The notes beneath the pieces were generated by a model. The model saw only the letters and a program-made list of their open reading frames with translations. It searched no databases and was not told the origin of the DNA. The position numbers were made by a program, and so were the translations under genes. A stretch of 50,829 nucleotides of DNA from DATNPH01 sp036703315 (GTDB taxonomy: Bacteria; Cyanobacteriota; Cyanobacteriia; Cyanobacteriales; Coleofasciculaceae): positions 1 through 50,829 of the forward strand of contig DATNPH010000011.1 of assembly GCA_036703315.1 (NCBI GenBank), given 5' to 3'. Within the stretch, counting starts at the first letter, position 1. Each line of letters begins with the position of its first letter. This document shows, piece by piece, positions 34,436 through 42,919 of this stretch.

Positions 34436-37400
34436 GTAGCGCCCAATGGACTCCCCCCTGCTTTCAACTTTCCCAGGCTATTTTCCTCCTTGGCAATCGG
34501 CGCTGTAGATGGAATTGACAGCAATTGCTCAACAAGACTGTTGAGGGACTTAACGCGAGTTAGGCTTTCCATCTTGGACTGCACCGTAGCAGCCAGAGGT
34601 TCCGGTAGAGTTTTCTGCAATGCCCCCAAGATTTCCACTCGCTTGATTGAGTCAATTCCCAGTTCCGCTTCCATATCTTGGTCTAACCCCAACATTTCCA
34701 TTGGGTAGCCTGTGCGATCGCTCACCAAACGCAAGAGGGTTTGAGTTAGGGTCGTTTTATCCGGTAGGGACGCAGGGCTGTCTGCCTCTACAGCTGTTGG
34801 CATGGGTGAGGTCGGAGCAGGAGTGGAGGCAGTTATTGACAAATTAGACAACAAGTGCATAACTATACCGTTGAGAGACTTGACGCGGGTCAAGCTTTCC
34901 ATCTGTTCTTTGACACTAGCTGCCAAAGGTTCCGGTAGGCGTTTCTGCAATGCCCCTAGGATTTCTACTCGTTTAATCGAATCAATACCTAGTTCGGCTT
35001 CCATGTCTTGGTCTAACCCCAGCATTTCCATGGGATAGCCCGTGCGATCGCTCACTAACTGCAACAAGATTTGAATCAATTCAGAACGGCCAGGAATACC
35101 AGATTGAGCCGGAATTGGAGGTGTTGGGGAGTGTACAGGTTGAATGATTGGGGTCGCTTCCAGCTTTGGGGTGGTTACAAGTTGAGCCGTGTTTAAGGTG
35201 TTTGGTGTTGGTAGCGCAGAATTTGCCGTTGCTACACCCACATGCTTCACGGCACCATTGCCGTTATATTTACCGTTGGACGGATTGGGTTGAGCAGCAG
35301 GAATTATGGGGGCTGGAGTTGCTGGTGGCGTTGGCGGCACCATCTGACCCATTTGACCGCCACTGAGAAACTGCTGCATGACCTGTTCTTGGAGCGTCAA
35401 AAATTGACGCATGGTCTGTTGGTAGGCTTGGTAAGCCACTACAGCCGCTTCTGCTGAAACCGGAGCTTGATGATTGACTGGTGAGGCTGGTGGGATTGGG
35501 GGTTGAGAAGCAGCCTGATTAGAGGTTGGCGTTGACATCTGTAGCGGTGTTGTGGACTGTTGTGCAAGCTCTGCCGAAGATGGCATGGAGTTTAGAGGTA
35601 CGGGTGGCGCTTCACCTTGATGAGTGATGAGGGGCAAGTGATGGTTGGGTGATTCTTCCTTGTTATCTCGACCCTCAACCCTTGATGCGATCGCCTGTGT
35701 TGCGGTTTCCCAGGATAGAGGCGGAAGCTTACCAGTATAACCAATTGCCTCACTTTGAGGTCTAGCACTGCCGCCATTGACAAGCCAAGTCGTGGGAGGT
35801 AGCTGAGGTTTTCGTGTTAATTCTACTAATCGAGACAAATCTAGCGTTTGGACATCACGCCCTTCAAACAGGGCAGTTAGCTTGAAGCCAACACCGTTAA
35901 CTGTCAATGTTCCTAAAGCCATTAGTAGACCCCGCAATCCCCCACCCTGACCATCCAGGGAGACAACTTTGTGCTCTCTACCCTCTAGGATTTGACCAAC
36001 AAGCTTATTCAGGATACTCTTGGGACCAACTTCAACGAAAATTCGAGCACCATCTTCATACATCGCATTAATTTGACCCACAAACTCTACAGGCGAGAGC
36101 AAGTGTTCGGATAATTGGCTGCGAATGGCATTAATTTCCGAGTCGTAGGGACGAGCCGTGGAGTTAGCGTAGACTGGAATCTTGGGAAGCTGCATCGGTG
36201 CAGACGCGATCGCTCCAGCTAAAGACACCTGAGCAGACGCTACTAAAGAAGAATGAAACGCACCAGCCACCGGTAGCATCCGCGCCATAATCTCAGCCAC
36301 ATTCAGAGCCTCAACAACCTGTCCGACTGCCTTCTTTTCACCAGAGATAACAGACTGCAAGGGTGCATTGTGGTTAGCAAGTACCACGCCTCCAAAACCA
36401 TCTAAGCGTGCCAGCAATTCTTCACGGGTAATCTTAACAGCCGCCATTGCCCCATCAGCCGCCGCACAAGCTGCCGACATCACCCGACCTCTGGTTTCAG
36501 ACAACTTTAAAAAGGATTCTCTGGACAATACGCCAGCCGCATGTAGAGCCGCATACTCACCATAGCTGTGACCAGCAACCATATCAGCTTCAAGACCAAG
36601 ACGTGCTAATAAGTCCAAATAGCCGGATTCCACAGCACCAATAGCAGGTTGAGCAATATGAGTATCAGTCAGCTGCTGTTGATTGCACTCTTGGGCGGCT
36701 TCAGAATAAGCAGTAGGCAGATAGATAAACTGGCTCAAAAGCTTAGGCAAACGATGCCGCAGCTGCCGATCCGCTATTTCCAGGGCTTCACGCATCTCCC
36801 GGAAGTACAACACCACCTCACGCGCCATGTCTGGATATTGCGCTCCCTGCCCAGGGAACAAAAAGGCAATTTTTTGTTGATTGCTATTAGCTATTAGCGA
36901 TGAACCATTAGCAGATGCGAGCTGGATATGAAGCGGTAGTGATGCTGGCGTTTGACTATTTAAATGGTTGAGAACTAAGTCTAGAGATTCTTGGAGTTGT
37001 TGCAGATTCTCGACAACAATACTCAAACAAACAGGTTGATTACAGCGTTCTTGTGCAAGTTTAGCGTAGCTATAGGCTAAATCTCGAAGTTTGGGTTCTG
37101 CGCCAGCTTGTAAAGCCTGTTTCAGGGACTGCACCTGTTTGGCTAAAGCTTCGCTATTGTGAGCACGCAGTACGAAAAGTTCATAAGGCCATGTTTGGGC
37201 ACCGGATGCCGTCTCTTGCACGGCACTTTGGTATTCCTCCAGCACAGCATGGAAATTAGTGCCACCAAAGCCAAAGGCACTAACACTACCGCGACGTGAG
37301 TAGTCAGGGTGAAGCAACCAAGGTTGAGCGTCTTTTAAGAGATACACTGGGCTTTCTGGGTCGGCAATCGGGTCGAGTGGGGTATCAACACCCAGATGGG

Positions 37401-40400
37401 GTGGCAGTACTTTGTGATGTAGAGACAAAGCCACCTTAATTAAACCTGCTACTCCAGCTGTACTCTTGGTATGACCAATCATGGTCTTAAGGGAGCCGAT
37501 CGCGCAGGATTTACTCACTGCCTTCTCAGCTACCAGTGTAGTGATAATCGTCTCCAGTTCTGCCCTGTCACCGGCTATGGTTCCAGTGCCATGCGCTTCA
37601 TAAAGTCCCAATGTATTCGGTGAAAATCCAGCCTTGTTGTAAGCTCGTTTTAAGGCTCGCATCTGCCCAGCCGGTAGGGGAGCTGTCATACCTAAAGCCT
37701 TACCGTCACTGGAACCTGCCACGGCTTTAATCACAGCATAGATGCGATCGCCATCTCGTCGCGCGTCAGCTAGACGTTTCAGGACGACTATCGCAATTCC
37801 CTCACTGATCGCAATTCCATCGGCATTCTTGTCAAACGTGCGCGATCGCCCAGACGGTGAGAGTGCCTGTGTCTTGCTGAAGCACATGTAAGCCGTGGGA
37901 TTTTGGACAGTATCTACACCCCCAGCAATGACGAGACTGCTGCGACCACTTTCCAACTCTTTCACGGCTAAGTCAATGGCTGCCAGGGATGAGGCACAAG
38001 CGGCATCTACCGTAAAGTTTGACCCACCTAAATTGAAACGGTTAGTCACCCGACCAGCGATCACGTTCAGGAGCATACCTGGAAAAGATTCCTCAGTCCA
38101 CTCAGGCAATCGCTGCCAAACTTGCTCAGATGGCGCTTCCACAAATCGAGGAATCTCGGTACGCGTGGCATATTGCTGTCCCAAATCGCCCATACCGCCG
38201 CCAGCGCCTAGGATTACAGAAGTATTCTCTCGGTCAAACTCCCCAGACGCTAACCCAGCATCGTCCAATGCCCGCCGCACAGCTTCTAACGTCAACAATT
38301 GCAACGGTTCAATCGATTTCAACGACTTAGGCGGGATGCCAAAACGCATTGGGTCAAATGGTACGTCATCTAGAAAACCACCCCATTTGGAATAAATTTT
38401 GTCGTGAGCATTGCGATCTGGATCATAGTAGAGACGCCAATCCCACCGAGATGCTGGAATTTCAGTGATTGTGTCTACCTTACACAGGATGTTTTCCCAA
38501 AACTTCTCAGGGTTTTGTGCTTGGGGCAGCAAGGTAGAGATGCCAATAATGGCAATATCAGATGGCTGAGTGATAGACCTATCGGATTGATCAGTAGAAG
38601 CAATAGGTAGAGTGGCTAACAAATTGCTACTGGTTTCAGAAACATCCTCATGCAACGCCTTGATACTACAAACTTTGTTGCGCAAGGTAGCTACTTGACC
38701 AATCATGTACATGCCATCGCGAATTTGTTGGTTCTCATCGACAGTAATGATTTGCCCAACTGGATCTCGCATTAAGCCCTTCGAAGCAATCCGCAGTCGT
38801 CCTAATGTTAGATCTTCTAAGGCATTCTTGATTTCTTCGAGAGAACTACCCTTAGCTATTAACTGCCTACGAGTGGCGTAGAACTCTTGCGCAAAGGGGG
38901 TAATGGCACAACGACTAGCATGACCCGGACCGGTTTCTAAATTAATAGTACGGTGAGTGGCGATCGCTTGCTCTTGAAATCCCTTGACAATGGCTCCACA
39001 GGATACCGCCTCTTCGGTAAACAAGTAAGCGCTTCCCATCAGCACTCCAATTCGTATACCGCGTTCCGCTAAAGGGGCAGCCATTGCACTTACCATGGCG
39101 GCAGAACGAGCATCGTGAATACCACCCGCAAACAGAACATGCACATCCTGTTCTGCACTTGGAACTTCTTGGAGAAGGGTTTCAATCATGCTTTCCCAAA
39201 GCAAGAAGCTGCTCAAGGGACCCACATGTCCTCCACATTCCCGCCCTTCAAATACAAACCGCCGTGCTCCCTGTTCGAGAAACATTTTCAATAATGTAGG
39301 AACCGGGACATGGAGATAAGTTGCAATACCTTGGGCTTCCAATTGAGCCGCCTGATCAGGACGCCCTCCAGCAATCAAGGCAAAGGAGGGTTTTACTGCC
39401 TGAACTTCTTTGAGTTGTTCTTCTCGCACGGCTTGGGGGACAAAACCTAGAATGCCAATTCCCCAGGAGCGAGTATCTAGCAAGGCTTTGGTTTTCTGCA
39501 ATAGCTCTCGAACTTGCTCACCCCGCATTAGGGCTAAAGCTAATAATGGCAAAGCACCAGCTTGGGAAACAGCATTGGCAAATTCTGCTGTATCACTGAC
39601 GCGAGTCATTGGTCCCTGTACGATGGGATACTTCGTACCCTGAGAAACTGCCAACGGCGCATATGGCTCCAAGGGTCGTAGTTCTTGAGCTATTTTGATA
39701 TGTTCTAGACTGGCTTTGAGGAGTGCTTGGATGAATTTGCCTGTCGTCTTGTAGCGATCGCGAAAATGAGCCGCCAAGCCAACAGCTTGTCCCATGGGCC
39801 ATGCTACTGTTCCAGGAGTTCCCCAGCCGATCAAGGGTTGAGCCTGTTGCTGCCAAACTTCACGAATGCCTAATCGTTCGTCTGTCAATCCAGAGGATGG
39901 CTCATCCTGTAGTTCTAACTGCTCTGCTAGCTTCTGTAATGTTGAAATTACTTGGAAACCCGGACGAGACAACACACGGCAGCTTCCAGGAAGTTTCTGG
40001 GCGATCGCGTTAAGCGAACCTAAACCTATCCCAACAGGAATCGCTTCTTGACCACTGAGGTTACTCAGGTAGCGTTGCCATTCCCGAGGCAGGGGTGATT
40101 CGGGCATCAGCCACAATTGATCGTCCAAAACAACGCCAGCAGATCCAGTTGCACGACAGGCGGCTACTGTATGAATACCAATGCCACCCTGTACATAGAT
40201 AGGTAAGGACTGTTTCTCTACAAGTTTCTGTGTCAGAACAAAAGCCGAATCTTCGCCAACCCAACCACCGCTTTCATGCCCTTTCGCTACCAGTCCATCG
40301 ACCTGCCTTTGAACCTTCTGGCTCACGGTAGGCAGGATTAAAGCTTGGTCAATATCTGTGACTTCAAGCAAAAGTCGGCGGGATGGTGTCGGCGCTAATA

Positions 40401-40710
40401 AGCCTAGAGCCTCCTCAAGGTCTTGAGTGTTCCACCTAGACAAAATTAACCAATGAGGGCGATGCTCTAACCGAGAAAGCAGCGTATGGCTTTCCGAAAT
40501 CTGGTCTATCCGCAAACGTAACCCTACGGCATCCTGCTCATTGACCAATTCTAAAAGCTTGTCCAGGTTCCTAATTGCCTTGTCTAAATCGCAATTGTTG
40601 CAAAATTCTCTATCCAGTACCCCCACCCCGCCTGCCCAAGTTGTTGTGGCGGCTAAGCCAGGATGAGCAAGTTCAATAGGACTGAGAGACAAACAGGTGA
40701 ATGAATTCAT
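34432..40710 (-). CDS. Lipid/polyketide synthase subunit: (NMO/ER)x2-KS-AT-ACP-ACP (PfaA/PfaD-like)
   Basis: This 2092-residue first gene of the operon opens with two tandem nitronate-monooxygenase/PfaD-type domains. The first (about 1-215) has GHESGGWVG and YVQGGIG. The second (about 345-690) has ECGGHVGP with H495 and FAGGIHDARSAAM. These flavin barrels act as enoyl reductases in PUFA synthases. The KS (about 716-1160) has C905, H1040 and H1080. The AT (about 1280-1580) has S1382 in GHSYGE and H1486. A Pro/Gln-rich linker precedes two ACPs with S1911 and S2021 in LGIDSIKRVEIL, the PUFA/Hgl-type carrier signature. Pfa systems usually encode the ER as separate PfaD, so the N-terminal double fusion is unusual. 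No clear ribosome-binding site precedes the ATG at 40710. Confidence 0.92.
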   Translation of the reverse strand: MNSFTCLSLSPIELAHPGLAATTTWAGGVGVLDREFCNNCDLDKAIRNLDKLLELVNEQDAVGLRLRIDQISESHTLLSRLEHRPHWLILSRWNTQDLEEALGLLAPTPSRRLLLEVTDIDQALILPTVSQKVQRQVDGLVAKGHESGGWVGEDSAFVLTQKLVEKQSLPIYVQGGIGIHTVAACRATGSAGVVLDDQLWLMPESPLPREWQRYLSNLSGQEAIPVGIGLGSLNAIAQKLPGSCRVLSRPGFQVISTLQKLAEQLELQDEPSSGLTDERLGIREVWQQQAQPLIGWGTPGTVAWPMGQAVGLAAHFRDRYKTTGKFIQALLKASLEHIKIAQELRPLEPYAPLAVSQGTKYPIVQGPMTRVSDTAEFANAVSQAGALPLLALALMRGEQVRELLQKTKALLDTRSWGIGILGFVPQAVREEQLKEVQAVKPSFALIAGGRPDQAAQLEAQGIATYLHVPVPTLLKMFLEQGARRFVFEGRECGGHVGPLSSFLLWESMIETLLQEVPSAEQDVHVLFAGGIHDARSAAMVSAMAAPLAERGIRIGVLMGSAYLFTEEAVSCGAIVKGFQEQAIATHRTINLETGPGHASRCAITPFAQEFYATRRQLIAKGSSLEEIKNALEDLTLGRLRIASKGLMRDPVGQIITVDENQQIRDGMYMIGQVATLRNKVCSIKALHEDVSETSSNLLATLPIASTDQSDRSITQPSDIAIIGISTLLPQAQNPEKFWENILCKVDTITEIPASRWDWRLYYDPDRNAHDKIYSKWGGFLDDVPFDPMRFGIPPKSLKSIEPLQLLTLEAVRRALDDAGLASGEFDRENTSVILGAGGGMGDLGQQYATRTEIPRFVEAPSEQVWQRLPEWTEESFPGMLLNVIAGRVTNRFNLGGSNFTVDAACASSLAAIDLAVKELESGRSSLVIAGGVDTVQNPTAYMCFSKTQALSPSGRSRTFDKNADGIAISEGIAIVVLKRLADARRDGDRIYAVIKAVAGSSDGKALGMTAPLPAGQMRALKRAYNKAGFSPNTLGLYEAHGTGTIAGDRAELETIITTLVAEKAVSKSCAIGSLKTMIGHTKSTAGVAGLIKVALSLHHKVLPPHLGVDTPLDPIADPESPVYLLKDAQPWLLHPDYSRRGSVSAFGFGGTNFHAVLEEYQSAVQETASGAQTWPYELFVLRAHNSEALAKQVQSLKQALQAGAEPKLRDLAYSYAKLAQERCNQPVCLSIVVENLQQLQESLDLVLNHLNSQTPASLPLHIQLASANGSSLIANSNQQKIAFLFPGQGAQYPDMAREVVLYFREMREALEIADRQLRHRLPKLLSQFIYLPTAYSEAAQECNQQQLTDTHIAQPAIGAVESGYLDLLARLGLEADMVAGHSYGEYAALHAAGVLSRESFLKLSETRGRVMSAACAAADGAMAAVKITREELLARLDGFGGVVLANHNAPLQSVISGEKKAVGQVVEALNVAEIMARMLPVAGAFHSSLVASAQVSLAGAIASAPMQLPKIPVYANSTARPYDSEINAIRSQLSEHLLSPVEFVGQINAMYEDGARIFVEVGPKSILNKLVGQILEGREHKVVSLDGQGGGLRGLLMALGTLTVNGVGFKLTALFEGRDVQTLDLSRLVELTRKPQLPPTTWLVNGGSARPQSEAIGYTGKLPPLSWETATQAIASRVEGRDNKEESPNHHLPLITHQGEAPPVPLNSMPSSAELAQQSTTPLQMSTPTSNQAASQPPIPPASPVNHQAPVSAEAAVVAYQAYQQTMRQFLTLQEQVMQQFLSGGQMGQMVPPTPPATPAPIIPAAQPNPSNGKYNGNGAVKHVGVATANSALPTPNTLNTAQLVTTPKLEATPIIQPVHSPTPPIPAQSGIPGRSELIQILLQLVSDRTGYPMEMLGLDQDMEAELGIDSIKRVEILGALQKRLPEPLAASVKEQMESLTRVKSLNGIVMHLLSNLSITASTPAPTSPMPTAVEADSPASLPDKTTLTQTLLRLVSDRTGYPMEMLGLDQDMEAELGIDSIKRVEILGALQKTLPEPLAATVQSKMESLTRVKSLNSLVEQLLSIPSTAPIAKEENSLGKLKAGGSPLGAT
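34516..35085. repeat. Duplicated ACP-coding segments
   Basis: The two carrier domains lie at about 34843-35085 and 34516-34758. They share an identical 39-residue core from LVSDRTGYPM to ILGALQK around the carrier serine, so the DNA forms two close copies about 330 bp apart. Tandem ACPs of this type raise flux in PUFA synthases. The near-identity suggests recent duplication or gene conversion. Confidence 0.8.
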
Positions 40711-41103
40711 GACATGAGTCTTATGTTTTTACAGGATTGAGACGCCCTCGGAAAGCCAAGCTGCCTAAAAACTTTGAGAAGGTTAAGTAATTAAAATATT
40801 GTCTTCAGTCGTACTAGCCACTGTTTCTCCGTATGCGCAGTTATAGATTTAACCTAGCTACATCGGTAATTACCGCAAGCTCTAACACAAAATTACAAGT
40901 TTTTTGTAGCCTTGATAGGCTTTCTATTTTCTTGCGTACTTAAATCCCAAGTTAATAAGGTATAGTTTAAGACAACTCATTCAAGAATTAAACTTAAAAG
41001 CTTAAGTCTCCTGAGCTTATCTTGCCCACTTGGAAATGCTAAATAGACAGTTCTATGTGAAGATCCCATAAATCGACCGGATCGAGAAATTTTTTGGATA
41101 GTA
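40711..41103. promoter_or_regulatory. Divergent control region of the synthase operon and the APS kinase gene
   Basis: This 393-nt AT-rich spacer holds no gene. It carries AGCCT-TGAT-AGGCT near 40910 and ACTTAA-AAGC-TTAAGT at 40992-41007. On the minus strand, TTACCG and TATAAC are spaced by 18 nt around 40842-40871 and could be a promoter for the synthase operon. On the plus strand, TATAGT at 40961-40966 is a candidate -10 for the kinase gene without a good -35. Shared placement allows co-regulation of chain synthesis and PAPS supply. Confidence 0.4.
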
Positions 41104-41133
41104 GTGTTTGCTCAATTAATTCAAAGTGAGTCA

Positions 41134-41730
41134 ATGACTGAAACATTCTCCGAAAATCAGATAGAGTTAATGCAGTTTCAACAGCCAGGTGTAACAGTAT
41201 GGTTTACTGGATTAAGTGGAGCAGGTAAGACCACAATTAGCCGCGCTGTAGAGCAAGAACTAAAGTCCTACGGCTACAAGGTTGAAATTTTAGACGGCGA
41301 TGTAGTGCGTCAAAACTTAACCAAGGGTTTAGGATTCAGTAAGGAAGACCGAGATGAAAACATTCGCCGCGTTGGTTTTGTCGCTGAGCTGTTGACTCGT
41401 AACCAAGTTATTGTATTAGTCTCAGCGATATCTCCTTACCAAAAAATTCGAGAAGAAGTGCGGCAAAAAATTGGTAATTTTGTAGAAGTGTATGTTAATG
41501 CCCCTCTTGCAATCTGCGAGCAACGGGATGTAAAAGGGTTATACAAAAAGGCTCGTGCTGGGGAAATTAAAAACTTTACAGGAATTGATGATCCTTATGA
41601 AGCTCCTCTCAACCCAGAGGTGGAATGTAGAACTGATTTGGAAAGTGTAGAAGAAAGCGTATCCAAAGTTTTAGCCAAGCTACAAGAATTGGGCTATCTT
41701 AACTCGAAGCTCCGAAAAACCCGTTCCTAA
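41134..41730 (+). CDS. cysC: Adenylylsulfate (APS) kinase
   Basis: CysC phosphorylates APS with ATP to give PAPS, the sulfate donor. The P-loop is GLSGAGKTT, followed by LDGDVVRQNL. FSKEDRDENIRRVGFVAELL, YVNAPLAICEQRDVKGLYKKAR and FTGIDDPYEAPLNPEV are all canonical APS-kinase motifs. It is a stand-alone kinase with no ATP-sulfurylase fusion. The frame begins at GTG 41104. The ATG at 41134 is preferred, since the conserved region starts just after it and AAAGTGAG precedes it. It is divergent from the lipid-synthase operon, whose far end is bordered by a sulfotransferase, so it likely supplies that pathway. A housekeeping sulfate-assimilation role is the alternative. Confidence 0.94.
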   Translation: MTETFSENQIELMQFQQPGVTVWFTGLSGAGKTTISRAVEQELKSYGYKVEILDGDVVRQNLTKGLGFSKEDRDENIRRVGFVAELLTRNQVIVLVSAISPYQKIREEVRQKIGNFVEVYVNAPLAICEQRDVKGLYKKARAGEIKNFTGIDDPYEAPLNPEVECRTDLESVEESVSKVLAKLQELGYLNSKLRKTRS

Positions 41731-41779
41731 CTAAAGTTTTCGGAGAGGAGAAATTCTCTGTATCAATGTTATGTAAATT

Positions 41780-42607
41780 TCAAGGACATAATCCTTCTAA
41801 AAAAGGTACCTCAAAGCATTTTTCATGCATGACTGGACCATGTCCGAAATAACCATCTTCTCCAAATAACTCTCCATGGTCAGCCGTCAAAATAATGTAG
41901 GTATTTGGAGGACATTTGCTAAACAGTTCGCCCAAAAGATTATCTATATATTCAACACATTTAATCTGTTGCTTATGTAGGCGTTGCATTTCCTCCTGAT
42001 CAAAAAAAGATGTCTTTTCTTCTTGTTTGTTATGAGCTAGTAAGAATTCATCCATCTTCTTAAAGACCCCATGTACTCCCGATATGTGAGGTAAATTCTC
42101 ACCTTCAAGCATATAGGGATAATGAGTTTCACCCAAGTTCAGGAAGTAAAATTGTGGCTGTTGGTCAGGAAACTCAATTTCACGAACCATCGTAGCGAAA
42201 TCGTTGTGATTCGCCATTAACGCATAGTCATCAAAGTATTTATTGATACTAGTAAATTGATTGAGAACAGGCAAGGAAACACGACCAATCGTTTTATATC
42301 CGTTGTCTTTCAATACCTTAGGTAAGGAAAGTTGAGGGACAAATGTCTTGAAGGACAAATTGGAAACTCCTAACCTATCCACCCATTTGGCGAATTCATG
42401 CTTGTATACCTCAGAGGCAAAAACACCGCGTGGACTGGTGTGAGGAATCATCCCCATGAGGAGAGCATAGTGGGAAGGGGATGTCCAAGATGCATAGCTG
42501 TAGCGCTGTTCAGCCTGACCGAGTCGATCCATATTAGGGGTAGAGGCGGCTTGGTAGCTATCATAACGACAGCTATCCATAATGATGTATACAAAATGAT
42601 TAGGCAT
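41780..42607 (-). CDS. Sulfatase-like AP-superfamily protein with Thr/Ser at the nucleophile position
   Basis: This 275-residue protein has the sulfatase/LTA-synthase-type fold signatures: D11 (IIMDSCRYDSY), STPNMDRLG, a nucleophile region W41-T-S-P-S-H and the metal motif TADHGELFGEDG with a downstream H in FGHGP. Formylglycine-dependent sulfatases need C/S-x-P-S-R. Here the position is Thr42 and the Arg is His46, so a hydrolase or transferase using Thr on a phospho- or sulfo-ester is as likely as a true sulfatase. It is short but appears complete, with a natural end after FEVPFLEGLCP. There is no signal peptide. It converges on cysC with a 49-nt gap. Its closeness to the sulfation genes is suggestive only. 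Confidence 0.78.
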   Translation of the reverse strand: MPNHFVYIIMDSCRYDSYQAASTPNMDRLGQAEQRYSYASWTSPSHYALLMGMIPHTSPRGVFASEVYKHEFAKWVDRLGVSNLSFKTFVPQLSLPKVLKDNGYKTIGRVSLPVLNQFTSINKYFDDYALMANHNDFATMVREIEFPDQQPQFYFLNLGETHYPYMLEGENLPHISGVHGVFKKMDEFLLAHNKQEEKTSFFDQEEMQRLHKQQIKCVEYIDNLLGELFSKCPPNTYIILTADHGELFGEDGYFGHGPVMHEKCFEVPFLEGLCP

Positions 42608-42919
42608 ACGAATAGGGTATCGACTCAGCTTAAATCTTGAACTCAGATTTTCATTTTAGATTTTTTGTAGAAATATGGACAGCTAATGAGAAGTGATCGC
42701 GACTGACGAAAGCTTCAAATTTTTCTAGCGCTTCATAGGAGCAGATGTGAATACCGAGAGCATCCTTTTCTCAAGCTGAATAATGGCTTGACAAAGGCAG
42801 CGATCGCTCGCTCTTTTCGCCTACAGAAAAACCCAAAGGCGATCGCTTATCCGTCTCTATTGATATCCCAGCCTACTCCGCTTTGGGTACAATGCCTGGA
42901 ACAACGCCAAATATTGCTT
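42608..42919. other. Divergent spacer between the sulfatase-like and beta-glucosidase genes
   Basis: This 312-nt interval contains two HIP1-type GCGATCGC sites and an open TTG-started extension of the glucosidase frame (42788-42919). The extension has no conserved sequence. I read it as promoter and leader DNA, with no separate gene or strong hairpin. Confidence 0.55.

Noticed and set aside
37895..38395. 166-codon plus-strand frame opposite the first KS domain
   Set aside because: It is antisense to intact, motif-bearing KS codons. Long shadow frames are expected there.
26916..40710. Calling the cluster the heterocyst glycolipid locus (hglE/D/C)
   Set aside because: Domain types are related, but the NMO and PPTase fusions and the sulfation neighbours differ, and no hetM/hetN/hetI-type or glycolipid glycosyltransferase genes lie alongside.
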